Source: an uncultured Collinsella sp.
Lineage (GTDB): Bacteria > Actinomycetota > Coriobacteriia > Coriobacteriales > Coriobacteriaceae
Direction: 5' to 3'
Assembly: GCA_958438125.1 (NCBI GenBank)
Contig: CAUBQN010000019.1
Span: 1 to 20,189, forward strand
Length of the DNA stretch: 20,189 nt
Of this stretch, positions 1-6,990 are shown piece after piece. The translations under genes were made by a program, and so were the position numbers. The notes below the pieces were generated by a model. That model was not told the DNA's origin. It saw only the letters and a program-made list of their open reading frames with translations, and ran no database searches. How positions within the stretch are numbered: the stretch's first letter is position 1; every line of letters starts with the position of its first letter.

Positions 1-3
1 TCG

Positions 4-49
4 TCCCGCGCGCAGTTTCGCAGCGTAGCGAGAATGTTTGAGCACGGGA
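4..49. repeat. Imperfect palindrome, possible REP-like or terminator-type hairpin
   Basis: Bases 4-11 (TCCCGCGC) pair with 42-49 (GCACGGGA) through 8 positions. The only mismatch is a G-U wobble on the minus-strand transcript. Inside lies a second short stem (TCGC at 18-21 with GCGA at 28-31) around AGCGTA. It lies about 50 bases beyond the dut stop, so it could help end the dut transcript, but no U-run follows. A plus-strand reading frame is also open from base 1 to a TGA at 70-72 (23 codons) and could be the end of a gene entering from the left. The sequence here does not decide between these readings. Confidence 0.35.
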
Positions 50-99
50 TGATATGTGTGGGCCCCGGGTGAGAGGCCAACTCTACATCTTGAAAATGA

Positions 100-543
100 T
101 TAAGCGACGCCGCTGGAGCCGAAGCCTCCGTTGCCTCGGTCGGTTTCGTCTAGTTCTTCTACTTCTATGAGGTTGACCGTGGGGACTTCTTGGATGACAA
201 GTTGGGCTATGCGGTCGCCTTTGTTGATTTGGATGTTGTTGGAGGGATCCAGGTTAATGAGGATAACCTTGAGTTCTCCTCGGTAGTGGGCGTCGATGAG
301 GCCCGGCGTATTGACTATAGACAGGCCCTGCTTGATGGCCAAACCGCTTCGGGGCTGGACGAAGCCGGCGTAGCCATCGGGCAGGGCGATGGCCAGCCCA
401 GTAGAGACCAGACGGCGTTCGAAGGGCTTCAGAATGCAGTCCTCGTTGGAGCGCAAATCCAAGCCGGCATCGGTGGGATGGGCGTATTTGGGAAGCTCGA
501 CGGTGGGGTCGAGACGCTTTATGTTGACGGTAATGTTGGACAT
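100..543 (-). CDS. dut: dUTP diphosphatase (dUTPase)
   Basis: It hydrolyses dUTP to dUMP and pyrophosphate, keeping uracil out of DNA and supplying dUMP for thymidylate synthesis; it is a cytosolic homotrimer. All five trimeric dUTPase motifs are visible in 147 residues, the normal family length: motif 1 DAGLDLRS (25-32), motif 2 PRSGLAIKQG (64-73), motif 3 with GLIDAHYRGE (81-90, Asp84 as the water-activating residue), motif 4 GDRIAQLVI (109-117) and the Gly-rich motif 5 RGNGGFGSSG (136-145), which closes over the substrate. The ATG is 4 nt after the nrdR stop, and its ribosome site (AAGGTG) lies inside the last nrdR codons, so the two genes are translationally coupled. It is the last gene of the leftward LysM-nrdR-dut group. 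Identification is very secure. Confidence 0.97.
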   Translation of the reverse strand: MSNITVNIKRLDPTVELPKYAHPTDAGLDLRSNEDCILKPFERRLVSTGLAIALPDGYAGFVQPRSGLAIKQGLSIVNTPGLIDAHYRGELKVILINLDPSNNIQINKGDRIAQLVIQEVPTVNLIEVEELDETDRGNGGFGSSGVA

Positions 544-547
544 GGAA

Positions 548-991
548 TCACCTTAGCTTGTCGAGCTCTTGCAGAAACTCATCGACGTCTTTGAAATCGC
601 GGTAGACCGAGGCAAAGCGGATGTACGCCACCTTGTCGATCTTGGCCAAGCGCTTGAGTACCATGTCACCCAACTCATGGGACGTAACGGCCGTCAGCGT
701 GCGAGAGCGCAGCTCGACCTCGATGTCATCGATAATCTCATTGAGCTTCTTAGTGTCGATATCGCGCTTGATAGTGGCGCGCATCAAGCCGACGAGCAGC
801 TTATTGCGATCGAACCGCTGCTTGGTTCCGTCCGACTTAATGACCTCAATTGGGTCTTCGCATCGCTCGAACGTTGTAAAGCGGTAGTTACACGAGCAAC
901 ATTCGCGACGGCGCTTAATGGTGTTATTTGACTCCTGCATACGGGAATCAACGACGCGGGTATGTGCCTTGCCGCATTTAGGACAGCGCAT
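548..991 (-). CDS. nrdR: Transcriptional repressor NrdR
   Basis: NrdR is the nucleotide-responsive repressor of ribonucleotide reductase genes. It binds dATP/ATP through an ATP-cone and binds NrdR boxes through a zinc ribbon. The 147-residue protein has the N-terminal zinc ribbon with Cys3, Cys6, Cys31 and Cys34, followed by a basic stretch (26-29), then the ATP-cone from about residue 47 to 137. Length and start fit the family. A strong Shine-Dalgarno (GGAGGT, 3 nt from the ATG) precedes it. The gene follows the LysM gene by 51 nt with no terminator visible and runs into dut. Mycobacteria have the same neighbours (lexA, a LysM protein, nrdR). No convincing NrdR box was seen in the window, so its targets lie elsewhere. 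Confidence 0.97.
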   Translation of the reverse strand: MRCPKCGKAHTRVVDSRMQESNNTIKRRRECCSCNYRFTTFERCEDPIEVIKSDGTKQRFDRNKLLVGLMRATIKRDIDTKKLNEIIDDIEVELRSRTLTAVTSHELGDMVLKRLAKIDKVAYIRFASVYRDFKDVDEFLQELDKLR

Positions 992-1042
992 GGTACCTCC
1001 TCTTAAACGATAACAAGGGTACCATGCGCAGCGCGATAATGA

Positions 1043-1495
1043 TTACGAACGAGCAGGAACCTTAAGATGCGCACCGGCGGCGAGCGAACCATGCTCCAGA
1101 TGATTGACGTTACGGATCATGTCGGAAGTCTCTTGCGTGGAAAGGCCTTCGATTGGATATTCCTCGGCAAGCGACCAAAGAGAATCACCAGGCTGAACGC
1201 GAATGGTCTCGTAGGTAACGTTGGAAACGGACTCGGCATACGCGGCGTGACGAGCGCTAAAGACAGACGTAGCGAGGACAAAAAAGAGCGTGAGCGCAAC
1301 GGCGACGGCAACAATCGTCGAGACCTTCAGGGCAGCGGGAGTCGGCGCGGCAACAGCATACTGAGTGCAAGCAGACTTTACGGGCAAAGGCTGATAACCG
1401 GAACGTCCACCCTTGACAACAGTAAAAGCGGGCGCGGCAGGCGTCTCGAGCTTAAGGGCGAGGTTTCCCTGGACCATATTCGTTGCGTTCATCAT
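1043..1495 (-). CDS. Membrane-anchored LysM protein, predicted SOS cell-division suppressor (YneA/Rv2719c-like)
   Basis: This 150-residue protein has a cytoplasmic N-terminal part of about 57 residues, one strongly hydrophobic segment (58-79), a possible signal-peptidase site after Ala-Tyr-Ala (85-87), and one peptidoglycan-binding LysM domain (about 95-147, starting near the VQPGDSLWSLA core). It is transcribed divergently from lexA across LexA boxes. Bacillus yneA and mycobacterial Rv2719c occupy the same position; both are small LysM membrane proteins induced by DNA damage, and YneA delays septation. By architecture and position I infer the same job here; sequence similarity outside LysM is not evident by eye. 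Two adjacent ATGs (1495, 1492) are possible: AGGAG is 3 nt from the first and 6 nt from the second, so 1492 may be the true start. Confidence 0.8.
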   Translation of the reverse strand: MMNATNMVQGNLALKLETPAAPAFTVVKGGRSGYQPLPVKSACTQYAVAAPTPAALKVSTIVAVAVALTLFFVLATSVFSARHAAYAESVSNVTYETIRVQPGDSLWSLAEEYPIEGLSTQETSDMIRNVNHLEHGSLAAGAHLKVPARS

Positions 1496-1562
1496 GTTCT
1501 CCTCTCGCGTGTTTTGCTGAGAACAGTTTTATCAAGCCGCGCGGACAAAAATATCTAGCGCG

Positions 1563-1576
1563 AGAACGAATGTTCG
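1563..1576. promoter_or_regulatory. LexA (SOS) box 1, lexA/LysM intergenic region
   Basis: AGAACGAATGTTCG matches the Gram-positive SOS box CGAAC-N4-GTTCG with one mismatch at the first base. Its centre (1569.5) lies 28 bp from that of box 2, at the predicted start of the LysM transcript, where a bound repressor would block initiation. Confidence 0.8.
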
Positions 1577-1582
1577 GTTATT

Positions 1583-1610
1583 ATTATCTTCGAACAGTTG
1601 TTCCTGTCAA
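1583..1610 (-). promoter_or_regulatory. Predicted promoter of the LysM-nrdR-dut unit
   Basis: On the minus strand a perfect -35 TTGACA (1610-1605) is followed after 16 bp by GATAAT (1588-1583), 5 of 6 matches to the -10 consensus. The second LexA box fills the spacer, and the first box overlaps the expected transcription start near 1576. This is a prediction from sequence only. Confidence 0.7.
1591..1604. promoter_or_regulatory. LexA (SOS) box 2, lexA/LysM intergenic region
   Basis: CGAACAGTTGTTCC matches CGAAC-N4-GTTCG except for the last base. It lies exactly between the -35 (1605-1610) and -10 (1583-1588) elements of the predicted minus-strand LysM promoter. Confidence 0.87.
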
Positions 1611-1618
1611 GCAAAATT

Positions 1619-1632
1619 CGAACATTTGTTTG
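1619..1632. promoter_or_regulatory. LexA (SOS) box 3, just upstream of lexA
   Basis: CGAACATTTGTTTG matches CGAAC-N4-GTTCG with one substitution in the right half. It ends 23 bp before the lexA ATG, a place suited to autorepression. Its centre is again 28 bp from that of box 2. No convincing -35/-10 pair for lexA itself could be assigned. Confidence 0.8.
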
Positions 1633-1655
1633 ACATGGGTAGAGAGGATGCCCTG

Positions 1656-2300
1656 ATGGCTCGCAAAATTACCAAGCGTCAGCAGCAAATTTACGACTTC
1701 ATCAAGGAATATCAGCAGGAGAAGGGTTATCCGCCCAGCGTGCGCGAGATGGCTTCTGCCGTGGGCCTTTCCTCCCCCAGCACCGTGCACGCCCATCTCT
1801 CTGCCCTGGAGGCGCGCGGGCTACTCAAGCGCGATGCCACCAAACCGCGCGCCCTGGAACTCTTTAACGAGGACGGTTCCTCTGTCTCAATTTCTAAATC
1901 TGACGAGCCCACCGCACCTCGCGGAACGGTCTCGCTACCGCTCGTTGGTCGCGTCGCGGCTGGGATTCCCATTCTGGCCGAGCAGAATATCGAAGACACT
2001 TTTACTATCCCGACCGAAATCGCCACCGATCAGGGTTCCTTTATCCTTGAGGTGCATGGGAGCTCAATGATCAATGTCGGCATCTTCAATGGCGATTACA
2101 TCATCGTCCGTGAACAAAAGAGTGCCATGAACGGCGAAATTGTCGTGGCCATGATTGATGGTTCAGCGACCGTCAAGACGTTCTACAAGGAGCAGGGACG
2201 CGTACGCCTGCAGCCCGAGAATGACACCATGGAGCCTATCTATGCAACGAATCCCGTTATCTTGGGCAAAGTCGTCGGCTTGATGCGCCGGTTCTCGTAA
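1656..2300 (+). CDS. lexA: SOS repressor LexA
   Basis: LexA represses DNA-damage genes and cleaves itself when bound to RecA-ssDNA filaments. The 214-residue protein shows the winged helix-turn-helix (about 1-68, with PSVREMASAVGLSSPSTVHAH near 27-47), the self-cleavage site Ala102-Gly103 in VGRVAAGIP, and the S24-peptidase dyad Ser137 (GSSM) and Lys174 (ATVK). The start at 1656 is chosen because GAGAGG lies 8 nt upstream and the protein then begins MARKITKRQQQI, like other LexAs. The frame is open further upstream to a TTG at 1626, but that would run through a LexA box. The stop overlaps the next start (TAATG), so lexA is translationally coupled to the acyltransferase gene. Three LexA boxes upstream indicate autoregulation. 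Confidence 0.97.
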   Translation: MARKITKRQQQIYDFIKEYQQEKGYPPSVREMASAVGLSSPSTVHAHLSALEARGLLKRDATKPRALELFNEDGSSVSISKSDEPTAPRGTVSLPLVGRVAAGIPILAEQNIEDTFTIPTEIATDQGSFILEVHGSSMINVGIFNGDYIIVREQKSAMNGEIVVAMIDGSATVKTFYKEQGRVRLQPENDTMEPIYATNPVILGKVVGLMRRFS

Positions 2301-3004
2301 TGCAAAAACGCATCACCATCTTTGATACCGTCCGCGGGTTTACGATGATTTCAATGGCAGGTTTTCACGCTTGCTACGATCTCGCCTACCTGTACGACTG
2401 GGATATGCCCTGGTTTACCCAGACTGTCTTTCAAGACATCTGGCGCGCCAGCATCAGCTGGGTATTTTTATTTATCGCGGGTTGGATGTGCACTCTTTCG
2501 CGCAACAATATCAAACGTGCCGCCAAATACGCCTTAGCAGCACTCGTCGTCTGGTTGGCAACAACACTTGTCTCAGTAGACGATTCGGTTAATTTTGGCA
2601 TCATCTACTGTATGGCCGCATGTACCGGCATCGTCGCGTTGACCGATCCCGTCCTTAAAAAGATTTCGGCGAGATGGGGCATGTCCCTATGCCTTGTGTT
2701 GTTCGCCCTCACCTGGAGCATCCCCAAGACGACCTACCCTGTCCCATACCTGGCGTGGCTAGGATTTCCGAGCCCTGGATTTATCTCAGGTGATTACTAC
2801 CCCATCATCCCGTTTATCTTTATGTATCTTGCAGGATACTTCGCCGCACACATAGCGCAGGGAATCGGTAAGACCGCCCCAAGCTGGGCCTACGCCAACC
2901 CCCTGCCGGCGCTCGCCAGCCTTGGACGTCATGCACTCCCCTTTTATCTGCTGCATCAGCCCATCATTCTGGGCATTTTGGAGCTCGCCTACTCGGTGCG
3001 GTAA
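2300..3004 (+). CDS. Membrane protein, heparan-alpha-glucosaminide N-acetyltransferase-like (DUF1624/YeiB-type)
   Basis: This 234-residue polytopic membrane protein has roughly six to seven hydrophobic segments. The conserved opening FDTVRGFTMISMAGFHACYD (8-27) and the closing LGRHALPFYLLHQPI (about 207-221) are typical of the HGSNAT catalytic-domain/DUF1624 family, thought to move acetyl or other acyl groups across or at the membrane. The invariant His23 and the late Arg-His pair are present. The substrate is unknown. Its ATG overlaps the lexA stop by one base and has no clear ribosome site, so it relies on coupling to lexA and should be expressed when LexA is. The last 16 bases overlap the end of hflX on the other strand. 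The family call is fairly sure; a damage-related role is inference from position only. Confidence 0.8.
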   Translation: MQKRITIFDTVRGFTMISMAGFHACYDLAYLYDWDMPWFTQTVFQDIWRASISWVFLFIAGWMCTLSRNNIKRAAKYALAALVVWLATTLVSVDDSVNFGIIYCMAACTGIVALTDPVLKKISARWGMSLCLVLFALTWSIPKTTYPVPYLAWLGFPSPGFISGDYYPIIPFIFMYLAGYFAAHIAQGIGKTAPSWAYANPLPALASLGRHALPFYLLHQPIILGILELAYSVR

Positions 3005-4278
3005 CGCTCTAGACGCGGCGCGATTCGGGCCGGCAACTTCGCCACAATGCGAACTCCGTCCTCTAGATATTCCTCATGCAGAAGGGTTCCCTGCTCATGC
3101 ACCAGCGTGATGAGGGCGCCCTCACGATACGGGATATCAGCGGAGAGCAACACATCGGTGGCAGCCGCCTCACGAGCAATACGGTCGACGAGATCGTCGA
3201 GTCCCTCGCCCGTCTGGGCCGAGAACAGCACGGCCTCGGGATAGCGACGACGGAAACTCAATCGATCAACGCTATCGAGAAGATCGATTTTATTGAATAC
3301 GGTCAGCGTTAAACGCTCTCCAGCGCCGATCTCGTCAAGAACGCGATCGACTGCCTCGAGCTGGCGCTCGTAGTCCTCGTCAGAGGCATCCACAACTTTA
3401 AGGATCAGATCGGCACCAAGAACCTCAGACAGCGTGGACTTAAAAGCGTCAACGAGACCATGCGGTAGCTTTTGAATAAAGCCAACGGTATCGGTAATCG
3501 TCATGCCGCGACCGCCGGGCAGGCGATACGAACGCGTCGTCGGGTCGAGCGTAGCAAACAGCTTGTCCTGCGAAAGTACCGTAGAGCCGGTCAGGCGATT
3601 GAGCAACGTCGATTTACCGGCATTGGTATAACCGGCTAACGCGACGCGAAACGCCGGTGACTCAATGCGGCTCTTGGACTGGACATCGCGACGCTGTTCA
3701 ACCTGCTTAAGCTCACGACGAAGCGCGGCAATCTTATTGCGAATCAAGCGACGGTCAACCTCGAGCTGGCTTTCACCCTGGCCAAAGCGCGAACCGATGC
3801 CGCCACGCGTCTGCTCCTTGGCAAGATGGCTCCACATGCCGCGCAGACGAGGCAACAGATATTGAAGCTGCGCCAGCTGTACCTGCAGGCGTCCCTCACG
3901 CGTCTGAGCATGCAGGCCAAAGATATCCAGAATCAGTGCTGTACGATCGATAATCTTTACCGGCTCGCCCACGGCTTTCTCCAAATAGGATTGCTGCGAG
4001 GGCGTCAGGTCGTCGTCGAAGATAACAACATCGACATCCATGCGATGCACCAGGCCGCACAGCTCTTCAACCTTACCGGAACCGATAAACGATTTTGGAT
4101 ACGGCTTAACCAAACGCTGTGACAAACGCACCACGCACTGGGCGCCAGCCGTATGGGCCAGGCGCTCAAGCTCGTCAAGCGAACGATCGAGCGGCCATGC
4201 ATTGTCGCGCCACTCAACACCAACTAATATGGCACGCTCGGGCTCGGGTGCCGTGGGAACAAGGGGGAAACGGGCCAT
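2989..4278 (-). CDS. hflX: Ribosome-associated GTPase HflX
   Basis: HflX is a GTPase that binds the large subunit and splits or rescues stalled 70S ribosomes after stress. The 429 residues match the normal length. The N-terminal HflX domain (about 15-180) includes the FIGSGKVEEL motif, followed by an Arg/Lys-rich helical linker. The G domain has G1 GYTNAGKST (216-224), G3 DTVGFI (about 262) and G4 NKID (about 332). The start codon overlaps the miaA stop (TAATG), with GAGG 7 nt upstream. It is the last gene of the spoVS-miaB-miaA-hflX operon. Its 3' end overlaps the convergent acyltransferase gene by 16 bp and no terminator is seen between them. MiaA and HflX are also neighbours in many other bacteria. 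Confidence 0.96.
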   Translation of the reverse strand: MARFPLVPTAPEPERAILVGVEWRDNAWPLDRSLDELERLAHTAGAQCVVRLSQRLVKPYPKSFIGSGKVEELCGLVHRMDVDVVIFDDDLTPSQQSYLEKAVGEPVKIIDRTALILDIFGLHAQTREGRLQVQLAQLQYLLPRLRGMWSHLAKEQTRGGIGSRFGQGESQLEVDRRLIRNKIAALRRELKQVEQRRDVQSKSRIESPAFRVALAGYTNAGKSTLLNRLTGSTVLSQDKLFATLDPTTRSYRLPGGRGMTITDTVGFIQKLPHGLVDAFKSTLSEVLGADLILKVVDASDEDYERQLEAVDRVLDEIGAGERLTLTVFNKIDLLDSVDRLSFRRRYPEAVLFSAQTGEGLDDLVDRIAREAAATDVLLSADIPYREGALITLVHEQGTLLHEEYLEDGVRIVAKLPARIAPRLERYRTE

Positions 4279-5216
4279 TAGGCAGCCTCAATACGATGCA
4301 GGATGTCCTCAACGACATCATCGATCGTAAACTCGTCCATATCAAACCACACGATACGGTCATCGCGCTTAAACCACGAAAGCTGACGTTTGGCATAGCG
4401 ACGCGAACGCATCTTGATGAGTTCGCGAGCCTCATCCATAGAAATCACGCCATTGAAAGCATCAATGATCTCTTTATAGCCAATTGCCTGCATCGAAGTC
4501 AGGGCATCTCCCAGCCCCTGGTCCATAAGACCGCGAACCTCATCGACAAGACCCTGCTCAAACATCATATCGACACGCAGATTAATGCGCTCGTAGAGCA
4601 CCTCGCGATTACGCGTCAGACCAAACCATAGAGCATGATAATGCTCGCGCGGAACACTAAACTGACTTTTTTGCTGTGCATAGGAAATACCATCATCATG
4701 CATCTCGAGCGCACGAATCACACGGCGCACATTATGGGGATGAATAACAGCAGCCGATTCTGGGTCGCGCTCGGCAAGCAGGGCATGCAGCTCTTCCTCG
4801 CCAATACGCTCGGCAAGCTCCTGATAGCCCATACGACGATCGTCCTCAAGTTCACCCGAAGGAAAGTCCATTTCATCGAGGGCGGCCTTGAGATACAGCC
4901 CCGTACCTCCGCAAAAAACCGGCAGGCGACCCGAACCAAGGAGACGTTCAACATGCGCGCGAGCGTCAGCCTGATAAAGCGCAGCAGAATATGCCACACC
5001 CGGCTCTACAATGTCGACGAGACGCAGCGGCGCCGTACACTCATCGGGCGCCATCTTTGCGGTACCGATGTCCATGCCGCGATAGATTTGCATCGCATCG
5101 CACGACAGCACTTCGGACGAAAGACGAGCGGCCAAACAGTCGGCAACATCACTCTTACCAACCGCCGTCGGACCGACGATCGCAACGGCGGAAAGACCTG
5201 CCCCGGGAGAAACCAT
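4278..5216 (-). CDS. miaA: tRNA dimethylallyltransferase MiaA
   Basis: MiaA transfers a dimethylallyl group to N6 of adenosine 37 in tRNAs that read UNN codons, giving i6A. The 312-residue protein has the P-loop GPTAVGKS (15-22), the catalytic Asp40 in SCDAMQIYRGMDIGTAK, the FCGGTGLYLKA segment near 100, and the C-terminal RRYAKRQLSWFKRD tRNA-binding motif. The start overlaps the miaB stop (TAATG) without a good Shine-Dalgarno, so coupling is likely. Its product is the direct substrate of MiaB, encoded immediately upstream: the two enzymes act in sequence on the same nucleotide to give ms2i6A. Confidence 0.97.
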   Translation of the reverse strand: MVSPGAGLSAVAIVGPTAVGKSDVADCLAARLSSEVLSCDAMQIYRGMDIGTAKMAPDECTAPLRLVDIVEPGVAYSAALYQADARAHVERLLGSGRLPVFCGGTGLYLKAALDEMDFPSGELEDDRRMGYQELAERIGEEELHALLAERDPESAAVIHPHNVRRVIRALEMHDDGISYAQQKSQFSVPREHYHALWFGLTRNREVLYERINLRVDMMFEQGLVDEVRGLMDQGLGDALTSMQAIGYKEIIDAFNGVISMDEARELIKMRSRRYAKRQLSWFKRDDRIVWFDMDEFTIDDVVEDILHRIEAA

Positions 5217-6586
5217 TAGCGCGGCTCGCCCACAACGGAGCCGGACAAATACCAGGTCTTGGCAACGTCAACGTCAACATCAACGATCTTGCCAACAAGC
5301 TGATCGATACTGTAACCCTCGGGAATAGGCGCATGCACGGTCTGATTCTTAGGACTCTTGCCCAGCAGGACCGCATCGTTCTTCTTGCTCGTGCCCTCAA
5401 TGAGCGCCGGCACCACAGTATGAAGCTCACCCTGGTTATACTCATGTGCCGTGGTCTCGATAACCTTAACCAGGCGGTTGAAACGCTCGAGAATAACCTC
5501 ATGCGGCGTAGGATCGTCAATCTCTGCGGCCGGGGTACCGGCACGCTTGGAATAGATGAAGGTATAGGCCTGGGCATAGCGGACCGTCTCGGCAAGCGAG
5601 AGCGTCTGCTCAAAGTCTTCTTCAGTCTCGCCTGGGAAGCCGACGATAATGTCGGTCGAGAGCGCGATATCGGGCATACGGTTGCGAATGCGATCGACCA
5701 GGCCCAAATAGTCCTCGCGTGTATAACGGCGATTCATCTCTTTGAGGATCCGCGTCGAACCTGACTGGACGGCCAAGTGCAGCTGCGGCATAACGGCAGG
5801 CGTCTCGGCCATGGCGTCGATGGTCTCAGGCAACAGGTCCTTGGGATGCGAAGACGTAAAGAAGATGCGTTCCACACCCGTATCGCCCACGGCACGCAGC
5901 AGATCGGCAAAACGCGGCTTGCCAAACAGATCGCGACCATATGAGTTAACGTTTTGGCCTAGCAGCGTAATCTCACGCACGCCCTGGCGCACCAAACCAG
6001 TCACCTCGTCGACAATCTCCTCGAAGGGGCGGCTCTTTTCGCGACCGCGCACGTACGGCACGATGCAATAGGTGCAGAAATTATTGCAGCCCGTCATGAT
6101 GGGCACCCAGGCGTGATACTGGGTCTCGCGATGCCACGGCATGCTCATGGCATCCGTATCCTCATGCTCATTGGTGCGGATATGACGCTTGCCGTCAAGG
6201 AACGCCTCGGCAATGAGCTCGGCCACATGTGCGATAGAATGCGTGCCAAAGATGACATTGACGTTATCGACGTTGGTGAGCAGGCCCTCGCCATCACGCT
6301 GCGCAATGCAGCCGCCCACGGCAACCACACGCTTGCCCGAAGGCGAAGGCGGCAGGCTTTTGCAGGAATTGCACTGACCGTACAGGCGAGTATCGGCGGC
6401 CTCACGCACACAGCATGTCATGAAGACAACGATATCGGCATGCTCGGGATCGAGCGCCATGAGGCAACCATACGAATCGAGCAGACCGCTCACGCGCTCG
6501 GAATCGTGCTGATTCATCTGGCAGCCAAAGGTGCGGATAAAGTAGGTTTTACCGGCAAGAATATCGCGTACGGAACGCTGATCCAT
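5216..6586 (-). CDS. miaB: tRNA-2-methylthio-N6-dimethylallyladenosine synthase MiaB
   Basis: MiaB is a radical-SAM methylthiotransferase that adds a methylthio group at C2 of i6A37. Domains in order: N-terminal UPF0004 domain with cluster cysteines (first Cys about 22 in RTFGCQMNQ, later ones in MTCCV and VGGCIAQR), the radical-SAM core with Cys167, Cys171 and Cys174 (CNNFCTYC), and a C-terminal TRAM RNA-binding domain (about 385-450). I chose the ATG at 6586 because AGGA lies 9 nt upstream. An ATG at 6592 and a TTG at 6619 are in frame but have poorer spacing. The product is then 456 residues, normal for MiaB. It follows spoVS by 45 nt and overlaps miaA. The paralogue RimO is also in this window, but the pairing with miaA identifies this one. 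Confidence 0.96.
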   Translation of the reverse strand: MDQRSVRDILAGKTYFIRTFGCQMNQHDSERVSGLLDSYGCLMALDPEHADIVVFMTCCVREAADTRLYGQCNSCKSLPPSPSGKRVVAVGGCIAQRDGEGLLTNVDNVNVIFGTHSIAHVAELIAEAFLDGKRHIRTNEHEDTDAMSMPWHRETQYHAWVPIMTGCNNFCTYCIVPYVRGREKSRPFEEIVDEVTGLVRQGVREITLLGQNVNSYGRDLFGKPRFADLLRAVGDTGVERIFFTSSHPKDLLPETIDAMAETPAVMPQLHLAVQSGSTRILKEMNRRYTREDYLGLVDRIRNRMPDIALSTDIIVGFPGETEEDFEQTLSLAETVRYAQAYTFIYSKRAGTPAAEIDDPTPHEVILERFNRLVKVIETTAHEYNQGELHTVVPALIEGTSKKNDAVLLGKSPKNQTVHAPIPEGYSIDQLVGKIVDVDVDVAKTWYLSGSVVGEPR

Positions 6587-6631
6587 GTGCATAAGTCCTA
6601 ACGTTGGGGAGCGAAACAAGGCTAGCAGAAG

Positions 6632-6949
6632 CTATGCCACAGGCTTAACATCATCCATGACGACGTTATCCATAGCAGCTCGATTGATCTGGTGAACGTA
6701 GATAGAAAGGCGGATGGCCGTGCGCGACTCCCCGTTAATGAGAATGTCGGAGAACACGGGCGCGCAGGAAATATCAAAACCGGTTGGGATCAAAAAACCG
6801 CGCGCGATGGCAACGGCCTTAATGGCCTGGTTGACAGCACCGGCGCCGACACACTGGATGTTGACGGGCACACCATCCTTGACCATGCCGGCGATGGCGC
6901 CGGCAACGGACGCGGGCGATGATTTGCTTGATACCTTCAGGCAATCCAT
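6632..6949 (-). CDS. spoVS: Stage V sporulation protein S (SpoVS/Alba-like fold)
   Basis: SpoVS is a small, highly conserved protein with an Alba-like fold, probably binding nucleic acid; in Bacillus it affects septation and spore coat formation. The core (1-83) carries the family signature LKVSSKSSPASVAGAIAG (4-21), GAGAVNQAIKAVAIARG (35-51) and NGESRTAIRLSI (72-83). The start at 6949 is chosen from AGGAG 7 nt upstream and from the family N-terminus. The product has 105 residues against about 86 in Bacillus; the extra 20 or so form an unfamiliar C-terminal tail. Coriobacteria do not form spores, so it must serve another purpose. It heads the spoVS-miaB-miaA-hflX operon and follows the GHKL ATPase by 74 nt. 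Confidence 0.93.
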   Translation of the reverse strand: MDCLKVSSKSSPASVAGAIAGMVKDGVPVNIQCVGAGAVNQAIKAVAIARGFLIPTGFDISCAPVFSDILINGESRTAIRLSIYVHQINRAAMDNVVMDDVKPVA

Positions 6950-6965
6950 GAAGAAACTCCTGCGT

Positions 6966-6982
6966 TTAAAAGTACGTTTTAA
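6966..6982. repeat. AT-rich palindrome between spoVS and its predicted promoter
   Basis: TTAAAAGTACGTTTTAA is a perfect inverted repeat with 6-bp arms and a 5-nt centre. It lies 16 nt before the spoVS ATG, downstream of the predicted start of transcription. It could be an operator or an RNA hairpin near the ribosome site. Confidence 0.5.
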
Positions 6983-6990
6983 CTGCAATA

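Noticed and set aside
1630..1635. TTGACA as a lexA -35 element
   Set aside because: A -10 at the normal distance would fall on the lexA start codon, which is not workable.
1626..1655. Longer lexA start at TTG 1626 or ATG 1635
   Set aside because: The extension overlaps LexA box 3, has no ribosome site at a good distance, and is not part of the LexA family N-terminus.
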